DNA from: Kribbella monticola
GTDB lineage: Bacteria; Actinomycetota; Actinomycetes; Propionibacteriales; Kribbellaceae
Direction of reading: 5' to 3'
DNA length: 64,000 nucleotides
Assembly (NCBI RefSeq): GCF_003261635.1
Contig: NZ_QFXK01000003.1
Location: forward strand, 1-64,000
Shown one piece after another: positions 25,271 to 33,854 of the stretch. The first letter of the stretch is position 1; every line of letters begins with the position of its first letter. The notes beneath the pieces are model-generated. The model was not told the origin of the DNA and did no database searches. It was given only the letters and a program-made list of their open reading frames with translations. A program made the position numbers and the translations under genes.

Positions 25271-25987
25271 TCACACGCACCAGTCGGAATCCATGTCGCC
25301 GCCGTCGTCATCCGGCTCGGCATCGCCCTCACCGCCGAAGGTCGCCGGTACGGCGATACCGACGCGCCACCTCGGTCCCTCGCCGTCCGAGGGTCCGTCG
25401 AGCACGAAGACGAAGGCGGGCCGGACGAGGTTCGCCGCCTCGTACGCCGACGGTTCGGGGTACCCGAAGACTGCCCGGAGCCGGTAGTCCCGGGCCGGTC
25501 CGACCATCGCCCGGACGGCGGTCTCCACCTGCTCGGGAGGGCGCCAGCGGCCGCCCCGGATCCGGGTGACCAGCGGCCTCACCGTCACGTCGACGAAATG
25601 CGCGTGCGGCAGGTCGTACGCCGTCACCCGTCCGCCGGGGCCGATCGACTGCCATTCGTACAGCCGGGTCGAGACCTGCCGCGTCACGAATCCCGGCAGC
25701 TCGTCCTCGGAGTCGACATCGAAATCGCGAGAGCTCTCGGTCATCGCGAGATATTCCATCGCGGCCTCCCACTCCGACGCCGACTCGCCGTACTCGCTGC
25801 GCATCCGGACCGTCCCCGACCAGCTCAGTACGTCGCCGGGGAGGCCACGCTGCGCCAGCAACTGCCGAGCTTCGGCGACCTGGCGTTCGACGGGAGCGAA
25901 CACCATCGTCGGCAGCGGGTCGGACCGGGACATCTGTTCGGCCGCCCAGTAGCCGGCGTCCCCCGCGGAGAGCTCCTGCCAGCGCAT
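25271..25987 (-). CDS. Uncharacterised protein, middle gene of caspase-like operon
   Basis: A 238-residue soluble protein that I do not recognise. Two stretches look like conserved domain cores: residues about 20-60 (DPLPTMVFAPVERQVAEARQ) and 115-200, rich in strands (VTAYDLPHAHFVDVTVRPLV, RLRAVFGYP, AFVFVLDGP). It ends in a very acidic tail (EGDAEPDDDGGDMDSDW). Its ATG follows the caspase-like gene's stop by 1 bp, and the upstream GGAGG lies inside that gene, so the two are translationally coupled. It could be a substrate, adaptor or inhibitor of the caspase-like protein; nothing in the sequence decides this. Confidence 0.7.
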   Translation of the reverse strand: MRWQELSAGDAGYWAAEQMSRSDPLPTMVFAPVERQVAEARQLLAQRGLPGDVLSWSGTVRMRSEYGESASEWEAAMEYLAMTESSRDFDVDSEDELPGFVTRQVSTRLYEWQSIGPGGRVTAYDLPHAHFVDVTVRPLVTRIRGGRWRPPEQVETAVRAMVGPARDYRLRAVFGYPEPSAYEAANLVRPAFVFVLDGPSDGEGPRWRVGIAVPATFGGEGDAEPDDDGGDMDSDWCV

Positions 25988-25988
25988 C

Positions 25989-26675
25989 TCACGACCTCCA
26001 GGCCACGCCTGGTACGGCGCTGGTTCGCGGACCGGGCAAGGCTCCAATCCGCAGGTTGTCGAGCTGGTACTGCGCATCGGCATCGTCGTCGCCGAGCGCG
26101 ATCGAGATCGGCCGGTCGGTGCCGACGTAACTGGTGTTCTGGATCGAGGCGAACCAGGCGTCGGTCACCGTCTGCAGCCCGAGCTCGCGAGCGAACGCCG
26201 TACCGCGGATGGATGCCTGTTGCGACACGGATGCCGGCGTCGAGAACCCGAGGATCAGCCGGAGCTGCGGCCCGAGCTGTGCGGTACGCCAGACGTCGTC
26301 CCACTGCGCGACCGTCAGATCGACGAGGTTGCAGCAGTCGAAGACCACGATCGCCGGGCCGCCGGCGCCGAAGCCACCGCTCAGCAGCGACCAGTCGGCC
26401 GAGTGCAGGCCGAGCGCGAATCCGTTCGCCGTGGTCATCCCGTGGGTCGCGACGTACAGGATGTCGACCCGTTGCGCGGCGCTGCCGCGGCCGAGGCTGG
26501 CGCCGACCAGATTCTCGTCGAGGTCGATCACCTCGATGTCGGCGCCCGAACCGAGCATGCCCTGCAGGAACAGTACGGGCGCACGATAGGCGTAACGCAG
26601 CCGCCGGTAACGGAGCCGCTGATTCAGTGGCCGCTGGAAGTACGTCGACCAGGCCACACCGACACGAACGGTCAT
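25989..26675 (-). CDS. Caspase-like (clan CD) protein heading a three-gene operon
   Basis: A 228-residue protein with a caspase-type core: strand VDILYVATHG with candidate catalytic His78, and strand AIVVFDCCNL with Cys114-Cys115, about 36 residues on. The following helix and strand (WDDVWRTAQLGPQLRLILGFST) fit the same alpha/beta fold. It resembles the poorly characterised caspase-like families (DUF6345-like is possible) more than CHAT proteins. It starts at ATG 26675 after GGTGGGGGA. Two further genes follow with 1-bp and 15-bp gaps. Whether it cleaves proteins is inferred from the His/Cys pattern only. Confidence 0.68.
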   Translation of the reverse strand: MTVRVGVAWSTYFQRPLNQRLRYRRLRYAYRAPVLFLQGMLGSGADIEVIDLDENLVGASLGRGSAAQRVDILYVATHGMTTANGFALGLHSADWSLLSGGFGAGGPAIVVFDCCNLVDLTVAQWDDVWRTAQLGPQLRLILGFSTPASVSQQASIRGTAFARELGLQTVTDAWFASIQNTSYVGTDRPISIALGDDDADAQYQLDNLRIGALPGPRTSAVPGVAWRS

Positions 26676-26708
26676 TCCCCCACCCCTAAGCGGAGGATGA
26701 CACACGGC

Positions 26709-26741
26709 GAGGGGCGTCGCCAAGACCTCGGCGACGCCCTC
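26709..26741 (-). terminator. Terminator hairpin downstream of hflX
   Basis: Arms GAGGGGCGTCGCC (26709-26721) and GGCGACGCCCTC (26730-26741) with one bulge, 14 bp after the hflX stop. It separates hflX from the caspase-like operon on the same strand. Confidence 0.65.
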
Positions 26742-26754
26742 GGATCGTGCTTGC

Positions 26755-28230
26755 TCAGTGCGTAGTACTGACCTCGTACGGCGCGAGCTCGTCGGCCAGG
26801 CCGGCGTGGACCCGGGCGGCGAGGCGGGTGCCTTCGCCGGTGTGCTCCAGGGTGTCGACCGAGCCCTCGGAGTGGATCCGGGAGACCAGGTCGCCGCGGT
26901 CGTACGGCAGCAGCAGGTCGACCGAGACGTCCGGCTGGGGCAGCGACGCCTCGACCAGGGCGGTCAGCTTGTCGATGCCGTCGCCGGTCCGCGCGGACAC
27001 CACGATCGCGTGCGGCTCCCGGTGCAGGATCGGCGCCAGGGCCATCGGATCGGCCAGGTCGGCCTTGTTGATCACGATGATCTCCCGGACGTCACCCGCG
27101 CCGATCTCGGCGAGCACCTCGCGGACCGCCTGGATCTGGGCCAGCGGGTCGGGGTGCGAACCGTCCACCACGTGCAGCAGCAGATCCGCGTCGGCGACCT
27201 CCTCCAGCGTGGAGCGGAACGCCTCGACGATGTCGTGCGGCAGGTGCCGGACGAATCCCACCGTGTCGGTGAACGTGTAGACGCGGCCGTCCGACGTCGT
27301 CGTACGCCGAGTGGTCGGGTCCAGGGTCGCGAACAGCGCGTTCTCGACCAACACTCCGGCACCGGTGATCTTGTTCAGCAGCGAGGACTTGCCGGCGTTG
27401 GTGTACCCGGCGATCGCGACCGACGGGATCGAGTGCCGGCGGCGCTCCTGGCGCATCGTCGAGCGGGTGCCCTTCAGCGCCTTCAGCTCGTGCCGCAGCT
27501 TGGCGATCTTGGTGTTGATCCGGCGCCGGTCGGTCTCGATCTTGGTTTCACCGGGACCACGGCCACCGATACCGCCACCGGCCGCACCGACCCGGCCACC
27601 GGCCTGGCGGGACAGGTTGCCACCCCAACCACGCAGCCGCTGCTTCATGTACTGCAGCTGGGCCAGTTCGACCTGGGCCTTGCCTTCCTTGCTCTTCGCG
27701 TGCTGGGCGAAGATGTCCAGGATCAGCGCGGTCCGGTCGACCACCTTGACCTTGAGCTTGTCCTCCAGGTTGCGCAGCTGGGCAGGCGCGAGCTCGCCGT
27801 CGGCGATCACGGTGTCGGCACCGAGCGACGCGACCAGGTCGCGCAGGTCGTGCACCTTGCCGCTACCGATGAAGGTCGCGGGGTCCGGCTTCTTGCGCCG
27901 CTGGATGACGCCGTCCAGTACCTCGGAACCGGCGGTCTCGGCGAGCAGCTTCAGCTCGGCGAGCGAGTTCTCGGCGTCCTCGGCACTGCCTTCGGTCCAC
28001 ACCCCGACCAGCAGGACGCGCTCCAGCAGAAGTTTGCGGTACTCGACCTCGCTGATGTCGGTCAGCTCGGTCGACATCCCGACCACGCGCCGTAGCGCCT
28101 GGCGTTCCTCGAGCTCGAGTCCTTCGGTGCTCAGCGAGTTGTCGTAACCCGACGAAGAGTCCGAGTCCTCGCCCTGGTCCAGGTCGAGTTCGACATCTGT
28201 TTCTTCGTATGAATGCGATTGGGTCGTCAT
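26755..28230 (-). CDS. hflX: GTPase HflX (ribosome-associated)
   Basis: A 491-residue HflX. The N-terminal ND1 domain has GSGKVHDLRDL and DRTALILDIFAQHA. A glycine-rich linker (GGIGGRGPGETKIETDRR) leads to the G domain: G1 AGYTNAGKSS, G2/G3 LDPTTRR and DTVGF, G4 NKAD. HflX binds the 50S E-site and rescues stalled ribosomes after stress. An acidic, serine-rich N-terminal extension of about 45 residues (DLDQGEDSDSSSGYD) precedes the conserved part. dapF lies 84 bp upstream on the same strand, the usual actinobacterial neighbour. Confidence 0.96.
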   Translation of the reverse strand: MTTQSHSYEETDVELDLDQGEDSDSSSGYDNSLSTEGLELEERQALRRVVGMSTELTDISEVEYRKLLLERVLLVGVWTEGSAEDAENSLAELKLLAETAGSEVLDGVIQRRKKPDPATFIGSGKVHDLRDLVASLGADTVIADGELAPAQLRNLEDKLKVKVVDRTALILDIFAQHAKSKEGKAQVELAQLQYMKQRLRGWGGNLSRQAGGRVGAAGGGIGGRGPGETKIETDRRRINTKIAKLRHELKALKGTRSTMRQERRRHSIPSVAIAGYTNAGKSSLLNKITGAGVLVENALFATLDPTTRRTTTSDGRVYTFTDTVGFVRHLPHDIVEAFRSTLEEVADADLLLHVVDGSHPDPLAQIQAVREVLAEIGAGDVREIIVINKADLADPMALAPILHREPHAIVVSARTGDGIDKLTALVEASLPQPDVSVDLLLPYDRGDLVSRIHSEGSVDTLEHTGEGTRLAARVHAGLADELAPYEVSTTH

Positions 28231-28314
28231 ATACCTTCCATCGTGGCACGGAGCGCCCGGACAGGCGACCCGATTAACAGTCCAACGACCGCACGTGGTA
28301 CCGAATTCCCCGTA

Positions 28315-29166
28315 CTACGCCTCAGCGGGCAGCCAGCTTCGCGAAAACTCACCGCGAGCGTGGATCACGGCGGGCCCCGTCATCTCCACGTGGTTGTCCT
28401 CACGCCACGTGACGGTGAGCTCACCCCCCGGTACGCCGACCTTGTACGTGACCGGTGCCTCCTGCCGGGCCGCCCGGGCGGACGCCACCGCCACGGCACA
28501 GGTCCCGGTGCCGCACGACCGGGTCTCCCCCGAGCCGCGCTCGTGCACGCGCATCTGTACCTCGTTCGGGCTTTGGCGGACGACGAACTCGACGTTCACG
28601 CCGTTCGGGTAGGCCTCGGCCGGGGACCAGGTCGGCGGATCCACCAGCGCGCCGGGCTCGCGGAGATCGTCGACAAAGGCAACGGCGTGCGGGTTGCCCA
28701 TGTTCACGTGCAGGGCCGGCCACTGGTGACCGTTCGCCTCCACAACGATGCCGGCCGGGCCCGGGAAGCTCGGCTCGCCCATGTCCGCGGTGATTGTGCC
28801 GTCGTCGTTGAACGAGACCTCTTTGACCCCGGCCCTGGTCCCGATCCGGACCGGCTTGTCCCCGACCAGCCCTGCCTCGGCGAGGTACCGGGCGAAGACC
28901 CGGATCCCGTTGCCGCACATCTCCCCGATCGTCCCGTCGGAGTTCCAGTAGTCCATGAACCAGGCGCCGCCGTCCTCGACGTACGCCTGCTTCGACCCTT
29001 CGATCACCCGCAGGACACCGTCGGCCCCGATCCCGGCATGCCGATCGCACAGGAACCGCACCAACGCGGCATCCAGGTCCCCGTGCACGGTCCCGTCGGG
29101 ATCCGGCAACAGCACGAAGTCGTTCTCCGTGCCGTGCCCCTTGAGCCAGCTGAAAGTCTCTCCCAC
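28315..29166 (-). CDS. dapF: Diaminopimelate epimerase
   Basis: A 283-residue enzyme that interconverts LL- and meso-diaminopimelate, the last shared step of lysine and peptidoglycan precursor synthesis. The two catalytic cysteines are seen in GEMCGNGIR and ETRSCGTGTCAVAV. The N-terminus begins with the usual HGTENDFV. The two-lobed pseudo-symmetric fold is complete and the length is typical. The GTG start is assumed from alignment of the N-terminus. In most actinobacteria miaA sits directly upstream; here miaA is about 9 kb away, with inserted genes between. Confidence 0.96.
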   Translation of the reverse strand: MGETFSWLKGHGTENDFVLLPDPDGTVHGDLDAALVRFLCDRHAGIGADGVLRVIEGSKQAYVEDGGAWFMDYWNSDGTIGEMCGNGIRVFARYLAEAGLVGDKPVRIGTRAGVKEVSFNDDGTITADMGEPSFPGPAGIVVEANGHQWPALHVNMGNPHAVAFVDDLREPGALVDPPTWSPAEAYPNGVNVEFVVRQSPNEVQMRVHERGSGETRSCGTGTCAVAVASARAARQEAPVTYKVGVPGGELTVTWREDNHVEMTGPAVIHARGEFSRSWLPAEA

Positions 29167-29190
29167 ACCCCTGATCCTACGGGGCAGGCG

Positions 29191-30000
29191 TTACCTGACC
29201 GGGTGGCAAGACGCCGTGAACCGGTGCTGGGTTCCCGAATTGAGCTTCGCCGCTGACGGAATGGTGAAGGAGTTGACCCGCTTGGCGTCAGCACTGACGA
29301 CGAGCGGGGCGCCGCCGCCCGGCGGGAGGAAGTCCAACCGGTACTGGCCGTTTGCGGGCGGCCGGACCACCGGGGTCCAGCCGGCCGGCTTCAGGTCGCA
29401 CCACAGCTTGGCACCCGGCAACTGCTTGCCGCTGGCGACGAGTTTCACGCTCGCCACTGCGTTGCTGCGGTCGAGGCAGTTGCGAGCCACCTGCCTCCAT
29501 GCCTCGTCCGACCAGCCATGTTCACCCGGTGGCGGCACCTGGACCGTTCCCTTGGTGGTGAAGGTCGGCTTGTCGGTGAAGGTCACCATGTCCCAGACCG
29601 AGTTCGTGACCGTGATCGTGCCCACCGTCTGGCCGTCCCGCGGCCGGACCGCCGGCTTCGCCACGAAGCCGGGCAGTTCCAGTTTGATCTCTGCCATCTC
29701 GTGCGCCACCGAGGACTCGGTGACCTTCAGTCCGTAGTCGGTTCGCAGCTGTCCGCAGGTCTTGGTGACGGTCTGCTGCCCATCACCGGCCGCGGCCGTG
29801 TCGGTGGATCCGACGGACGGTGCCAGCGACAAGGCGACGCCTACGGCGGCGACGGTGCCGGTGGCAGCGGTCGCGATGCCTGCGATGCGGCGGCGACGCA
29901 GTGAGCGGCGGCCGCGGGTCAGGTCGGCGGTGAGATCGGCGTCGGTGAGCTGTGGTTCGCTGCCGGCCGCCTCGTCCAGGAGATTCTTGAGGTTGGTCAT
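29191..30000 (-). CDS. Membrane-anchored protein paired with SigE-family sigma factor (possible anti-sigma or effector)
   Basis: A 269-residue protein with a short cytoplasmic N-terminus (about 40 residues: NLLDEAAGSEPQLTDADL), one membrane helix (IAGIATAATGTVAAVGVALSL) and an exported domain of about 200 residues with four cysteines (TCGQLR, NCLDR, WCDLKP, SCHPV). Its ATG overlaps the sigma factor stop (ATGA), so the pair is translationally coupled. This layout fits a membrane-bound regulator or partner of the sigma factor, but no zinc-binding anti-sigma motif is seen. A similar gene follows the second sigma factor at 37347-38021. Confidence 0.75.
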   Translation of the reverse strand: MTNLKNLLDEAAGSEPQLTDADLTADLTRGRRSLRRRRIAGIATAATGTVAAVGVALSLAPSVGSTDTAAAGDGQQTVTKTCGQLRTDYGLKVTESSVAHEMAEIKLELPGFVAKPAVRPRDGQTVGTITVTNSVWDMVTFTDKPTFTTKGTVQVPPPGEHGWSDEAWRQVARNCLDRSNAVASVKLVASGKQLPGAKLWCDLKPAGWTPVVRPPANGQYRLDFLPPGGGAPLVVSADAKRVNSFTIPSAAKLNSGTQHRFTASCHPVR

Positions 30001-30506
30001 CGGGCACGCTCCAAGGTGTCCAGAGGGTCGTCGATGAGATCTCGGAGCTTGGTCAGGGCGCGTGCCGTCTGGCTCTTCACGGTGCCTTCGCTGCAGTCCA
30101 TCACGCGTGCCACGGCGGCCACGTCGAGGTCCTGGAAGTACCTGAGTACCACCACCGCCCGTTGCCGCCGGGGTAGTCGGGCGAGTGCGTCGAGCACCGT
30201 CAATCGGTCGGCGTGATCCGGCCCGCGAGGGGGTTGCGGGTCGTCGAACTCCGCGGTACTGGTCTCCCGGGAGCGCCAGAACCGACGGCGCTCGTCGATG
30301 AACGCGTTGATCAGGATGCGATCGGCGTACGACGAAACGCCTTCGGTCTGGCGCACCTTGCCCCAGTGCACGTACAACTTGGTCAGCGCGGTCTGGACCA
30401 GGTCCTCGGCCCAGTGGTGATCCCCGCCGGCCAGCAACCGCGCGGTCCGCAGCATTCGGCCGCGGTGCGCGGCGACGTACTCCAGAAACTCACCGTCTCG
30501 GCTCAT
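29997..30506 (-). CDS. RNA polymerase sigma factor, SigE family (ECF)
   Basis: A 169-residue group IV sigma factor. Region 2 includes RMLRTARLLAGGDHHWAEDLVQTALTKLYVHW, and region 4 is RLPRRQRAVVVLRYFQDLDVAAVARVMDCSEGTVKSQTARAL. The FLEYVAAHRG start is characteristic of the large actinobacterial SigE-like group (TIGR02983 type). ATG 30506 was chosen as AGGGG precedes it and the conserved part begins there. It is closely similar to the sigma factor at 38025-38546; both head a two-gene unit with a membrane protein. Confidence 0.93.
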   Translation of the reverse strand: MSRDGEFLEYVAAHRGRMLRTARLLAGGDHHWAEDLVQTALTKLYVHWGKVRQTEGVSSYADRILINAFIDERRRFWRSRETSTAEFDDPQPPRGPDHADRLTVLDALARLPRRQRAVVVLRYFQDLDVAAVARVMDCSEGTVKSQTARALTKLRDLIDDPLDTLERAR

Positions 30507-30576
30507 CCGTGCCCCTGTCCTCGATCTCACCCTGAACTACAGGCCAGGTCACCGATCGGTTGCACGGAAGTTCCGG

Positions 30577-30867
30577 TCAGTGCTCGTCGACGATTTCGCC
30601 GTTCAGCGCATCGGCGTCGGTGAGAAACGCCTGGACGGCAACTGCCTGCGGCGAGCCGGCCGCCGGGAACGCGGCAGCCATCTGCTCGAAGGAGTCCCAG
30701 TGCCAGGTGTCGCGGTAGGTCCCGTCTTCCAGGCGGATCAGCTCGACCTGGGTGAGACCCGGGTGCTCCGCCCGCAGGTCGGCGACGAGGGTTGCCCGCC
30801 GGCCGAGGAACTCGGTCAGCTCATCCGGGCTGACCCGGTAGGTGTGCATTCGTACGGTGGTCGTCAT
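30577..30867 (-). CDS. Antibiotic biosynthesis monooxygenase (ABM)-like protein
   Basis: A 96-residue small protein with a dimeric ferredoxin-like pattern: strand VRMHTYRVSPDEL, a helix RRATLVADLRAEH, then TQVELIRLEDGTYRDTWHWDSFEQM. This matches stand-alone ABM-superfamily domains that act in aromatic or lipid oxidation or simply bind small ligands. The ATG start is supported by GAGGAGGACGCG. It lies 25 bp after the AhpD-like gene on the same strand and is probably co-transcribed with it. Confidence 0.75.
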   Translation of the reverse strand: MTTTVRMHTYRVSPDELTEFLGRRATLVADLRAEHPGLTQVELIRLEDGTYRDTWHWDSFEQMAAAFPAAGSPQAVAVQAFLTDADALNGEIVDEH

Positions 30868-30892
30868 CGCGTCCTCCTCGGGACGTCGTCGC

Positions 30893-31348
30893 TCAGCCCC
30901 AGGCACCGGCGATCTGGCGGGTGGTGGCGTTGAGCCGGTTGAACAGGTTGGTGACCCCGATCATCAGGACGAGCGCGGCCAGCCCTCGCTCGTCGTAGTA
31001 CTTGGCGGCCTCGTCCCAGACCTCGTCGGAGACTCCCCGGGCGCCGTCGGCCAGCCGGGTCGCGCCTTCGGCGAGCGCCAGCGCGGCCCGCTCGGCGTCG
31101 GTGAAGTACGACGTCTCCCGCCACGCGGCGACCGTGCCCAGACGGTCGTCGGTCTCGCCGTTCTTGCGGGCGGTCTTCGTGCCGCCGTCGACGCAGGCGC
31201 TGCACCCGTTGATCTGGCTGACCCGCAGGTGGACCAGTTCCAGGGTGGTGTCCGGTACGCCGCCCAGCTTGGCCGCGCCCATCAGTTGCTGCGCGGGACC
31301 CATCGCTTCGGTGATGACCATGACCGGGTTCTTCATCCGTGACTGCAT
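30893..31348 (-). CDS. Carboxymuconolactone decarboxylase/AhpD family protein
   Basis: A 151-residue all-helical protein with the AhpD core: ELVHLRVSQINGCSACVDGGTKTARKNG, containing the redox Cys-x-x-Cys pair, then LALAEGATRL and LVLMIGVTNLFNRLNATT. The His of the classical CxxCxxxH relay is replaced by a Gly-Gly-Thr stretch, so peroxidase-reductase activity is uncertain. GAAGGAG precedes the ATG. It forms an operon with the ABM protein and diverges from the NB-ARC/TPR regulator gene, which may control it. Confidence 0.88.
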   Translation of the reverse strand: MQSRMKNPVMVITEAMGPAQQLMGAAKLGGVPDTTLELVHLRVSQINGCSACVDGGTKTARKNGETDDRLGTVAAWRETSYFTDAERAALALAEGATRLADGARGVSDEVWDEAAKYYDERGLAALVLMIGVTNLFNRLNATTRQIAGAWG

Positions 31349-31534
31349 CGTGCTGCTCCTTCTCGACTTGGTCTCTCGTTCGGTTCGTTCGGTGTGAACA
31401 GGACCGATCGGACCATCGGGAGCACCGTCCCGGCGACGTCGGTGGGACACCGTGGGACAGCCGACCGGCCTCCCACCTGCACTAACCTGCAGCGAAGAGA
31501 TCGTCCCGGGCTGGGACAGGGCGGAAGGTGGGGC

Positions 31535-33850
31535 GTGACACAGCGGGCCGAATCGCCCCGGACCGAGCTGGCCGGGCGGTTGCAGGCGATCCAGAAGTTG
31601 TCCGGGCGCAGCCTGCGCGAGTTGGAGCGTGCGACCGGCATCAGCTCGTCGTCGCTGTCGCGGTACTTCGCGGGTCGCAGCCTGCCACCCTGGTCGTCGG
31701 TCGTCGCGTTGTGCCGCCTCGTGCAGCGCGACCCCCGGCCGCTGCGCGAGCTCTGGGAGCAGGCGTCCCAGCTTCCGCCGCCACCAGCCGCAGCGCGCCC
31801 GAAGGTGGCCGGCCGCAACGACCTCCCACTGGACGTCGCGGATTTCACCGGAAGGCAGGAAGAACTCGACGCGGTGCGACAGAGCTTGACCGCAGCGCGG
31901 GCGGTCGCGATCGACGGGATGGCCGGCGTCGGGAAGACCTGCCTGGCGGTGCATCTGGCGCATCAGCTGGCGCCGGAGTACGCCGATGGTCAGCTGTATC
32001 TCGATCTGCACGGTTTCACGCCTGGCCGTGAGCCGCTGGAGCCTGTCGCGGCGCTGCGGATGTTGCTGGCTGCGCTGGAGATTCCGACTGCCGACAGCCT
32101 GGCCGGGGTGGAGGAGCTCGCTGCGCTCTGGCGCGCGGAGTTGGCGCAGCGGCGAGTGCTGGTCCTGCTGGACAATGCCGCCGACGCCGAGCATGCCCGG
32201 CCGTTGCTCCCCGGAGCCGGCGCAAGCGCTGTCCTGATCACCAGCCGCAACCGGCTCGTCGAGCTCGATCAAGTACCGCCGGTGTCGTTGGACGTGCTCG
32301 GCGATGCCGATGGGATCGAACTCCTCCAGCAGGCGAGCGGCCCGGGCGACCGGGTGGCGAAGGAACCTGAGGCGACGGCCGAGGTACTACGGCTGTGCGG
32401 CGGGTTGCCGTTGGCCATCAGATTGTCGGCGGCGCGGCTGCGGCATCGCCCCGGCTGGACCATCGGCGTCCTGGCCGACCGGCTGCGAACCGGGTCCGAT
32501 CATGTCGACACGGCCTTGTCGATGTCGCTTCGCCAACTCGATCACGGCCAACGGCGAACCTTCCGGCTGCTCGGCCTGTTGCCTGGAGCAACTTTTGACG
32601 CGTACGTCGTGGCGGCGCTCACCGGCAACAGCCTGGCAGCTACGCAGGAGTCGCTCGAGGATCTGGTCGACAGCCACCTGGTGCAGGAACCGCGACCGGC
32701 CGTCTATCGTCTGCACGACCTCGTGCGCGCCTTCGCCGGGCGGCTTGCTGCTGCCGAGGAATCATCGGCGGAGCAGCGGCAGGCCGTAGTACGGGTGCTG
32801 GATTACTACCTGCACAGCGCGGCGGCAGCCGGCAAGTTGCTGAGGTATGCGTATCCGGACGAGACGCCGCTGCCTTGTCCCGCGCCGGACGCGTTGCCTG
32901 GGTTCGCCGATCAGGAGGCCGCGCTGGCTTGGTTCGACGAGGAATATCCGAACCTGGTCGAGGCTCTGGCGGTGGGGTCCGATCTCCATGTCAGCCGCCT
33001 GCCGCGACTGCTCCGCCCGTATTACTTCCGTCGCGCGGCGTCCGCCGACGAGAACCGCTTGCTCGAGCACGCGTTGGCAGCGGCCGAACGCCTTGGCGAC
33101 CCGGCAGTCGTCGCGGCGGTGCAAGCGGATCTCGGCTTCGCCCGCTACAGCGCCGGCCGCTTCCCGGAAGCCTTGCAGTACTACGAATCGGCGGCGGCGA
33201 CGATGCCCGAGTCGGCCTCTCTCGCGGTACGCCGGGGCTACCTTCACCAGGATCTCGGCGAGACGTCGCGGGCGATGGAGTTGTTCAGGTCGGCCGCCGA
33301 GCTTTTCGACCGGGACCAGCAACCGAAGGGAGTCGCCCACGCGACGGCGTTCCAGGCCTGGGCGGCGTACCAGCTCGGCCAACTCTACGAAGCCGCCGCC
33401 CTGGCTCGGACGGCGCTGGCTCTGCAGAGCGATGCGGAGGACTGGCCGCCGCCGATCACCGCTCTGGTCACCCTCGGTGCCGCGATCGGCGCGACGGATC
33501 CGGAGCGGGCGATCGCGCATTTGACCGAGGCGTTGCGGCTGGCTCGCGAGGACGACCACGTACAGAACCAGGCTTGGTGCCTCAACTACCTGGCCGTAGC
33601 TCTGCGCGAGGCCGGACGCTACGAGGAAGCGCTCGCGGACCATCGGAAAGCACTGCAGCTGGTCGAGGAATCCGCGGAACGCCAGTGGGCCGTCAACTTC
33701 CTCAACAGCTACGCCGAGACTTCCTTGGCAGCCGGCCTGCCCGACGATGCCCGCGCGATCTACCAGCAGGCTCTGGAACTCGCGGAGTCGACCGGTTATG
33801 CGCGCGAGGCAGCGATCGCACGGGCGGGCCTCGCCGCGGTGTCCCAGTAG
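31535..33850 (+). CDS. Transcriptional regulator with XRE, NB-ARC and TPR domains
   Basis: A 771-residue STAND-type regulator. An N-terminal helix-turn-helix (SLRELERATGISSSSLSRYFAG, residues about 20-45) is followed by an NB-ARC ATPase. It has Walker A IDGMAGVGKTCLA near residue 130, Walker B VLVLLDNAADA, and the GLPLAIRL motif. The C-terminal half is tetratricopeptide-like (YSAGRFPEALQYYESA, LREAGRYEEALADHRKAL). Such proteins act as ligand- or protein-sensing switches, often of secondary metabolism or defence. GTG 31535 follows GGAAGGTGGGGC. It is divergent from the AhpD/ABM operon across a 186-bp region containing the repeated octamer GTGGGACA. Confidence 0.93.
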   Translation: MTQRAESPRTELAGRLQAIQKLSGRSLRELERATGISSSSLSRYFAGRSLPPWSSVVALCRLVQRDPRPLRELWEQASQLPPPPAAARPKVAGRNDLPLDVADFTGRQEELDAVRQSLTAARAVAIDGMAGVGKTCLAVHLAHQLAPEYADGQLYLDLHGFTPGREPLEPVAALRMLLAALEIPTADSLAGVEELAALWRAELAQRRVLVLLDNAADAEHARPLLPGAGASAVLITSRNRLVELDQVPPVSLDVLGDADGIELLQQASGPGDRVAKEPEATAEVLRLCGGLPLAIRLSAARLRHRPGWTIGVLADRLRTGSDHVDTALSMSLRQLDHGQRRTFRLLGLLPGATFDAYVVAALTGNSLAATQESLEDLVDSHLVQEPRPAVYRLHDLVRAFAGRLAAAEESSAEQRQAVVRVLDYYLHSAAAAGKLLRYAYPDETPLPCPAPDALPGFADQEAALAWFDEEYPNLVEALAVGSDLHVSRLPRLLRPYYFRRAASADENRLLEHALAAAERLGDPAVVAAVQADLGFARYSAGRFPEALQYYESAAATMPESASLAVRRGYLHQDLGETSRAMELFRSAAELFDRDQQPKGVAHATAFQAWAAYQLGQLYEAAALARTALALQSDAEDWPPPITALVTLGAAIGATDPERAIAHLTEALRLAREDDHVQNQAWCLNYLAVALREAGRYEEALADHRKALQLVEESAERQWAVNFLNSYAETSLAAGLPDDARAIYQQALELAESTGYAREAAIARAGLAAVSQ

Positions 33851-33854
33851 GCTT

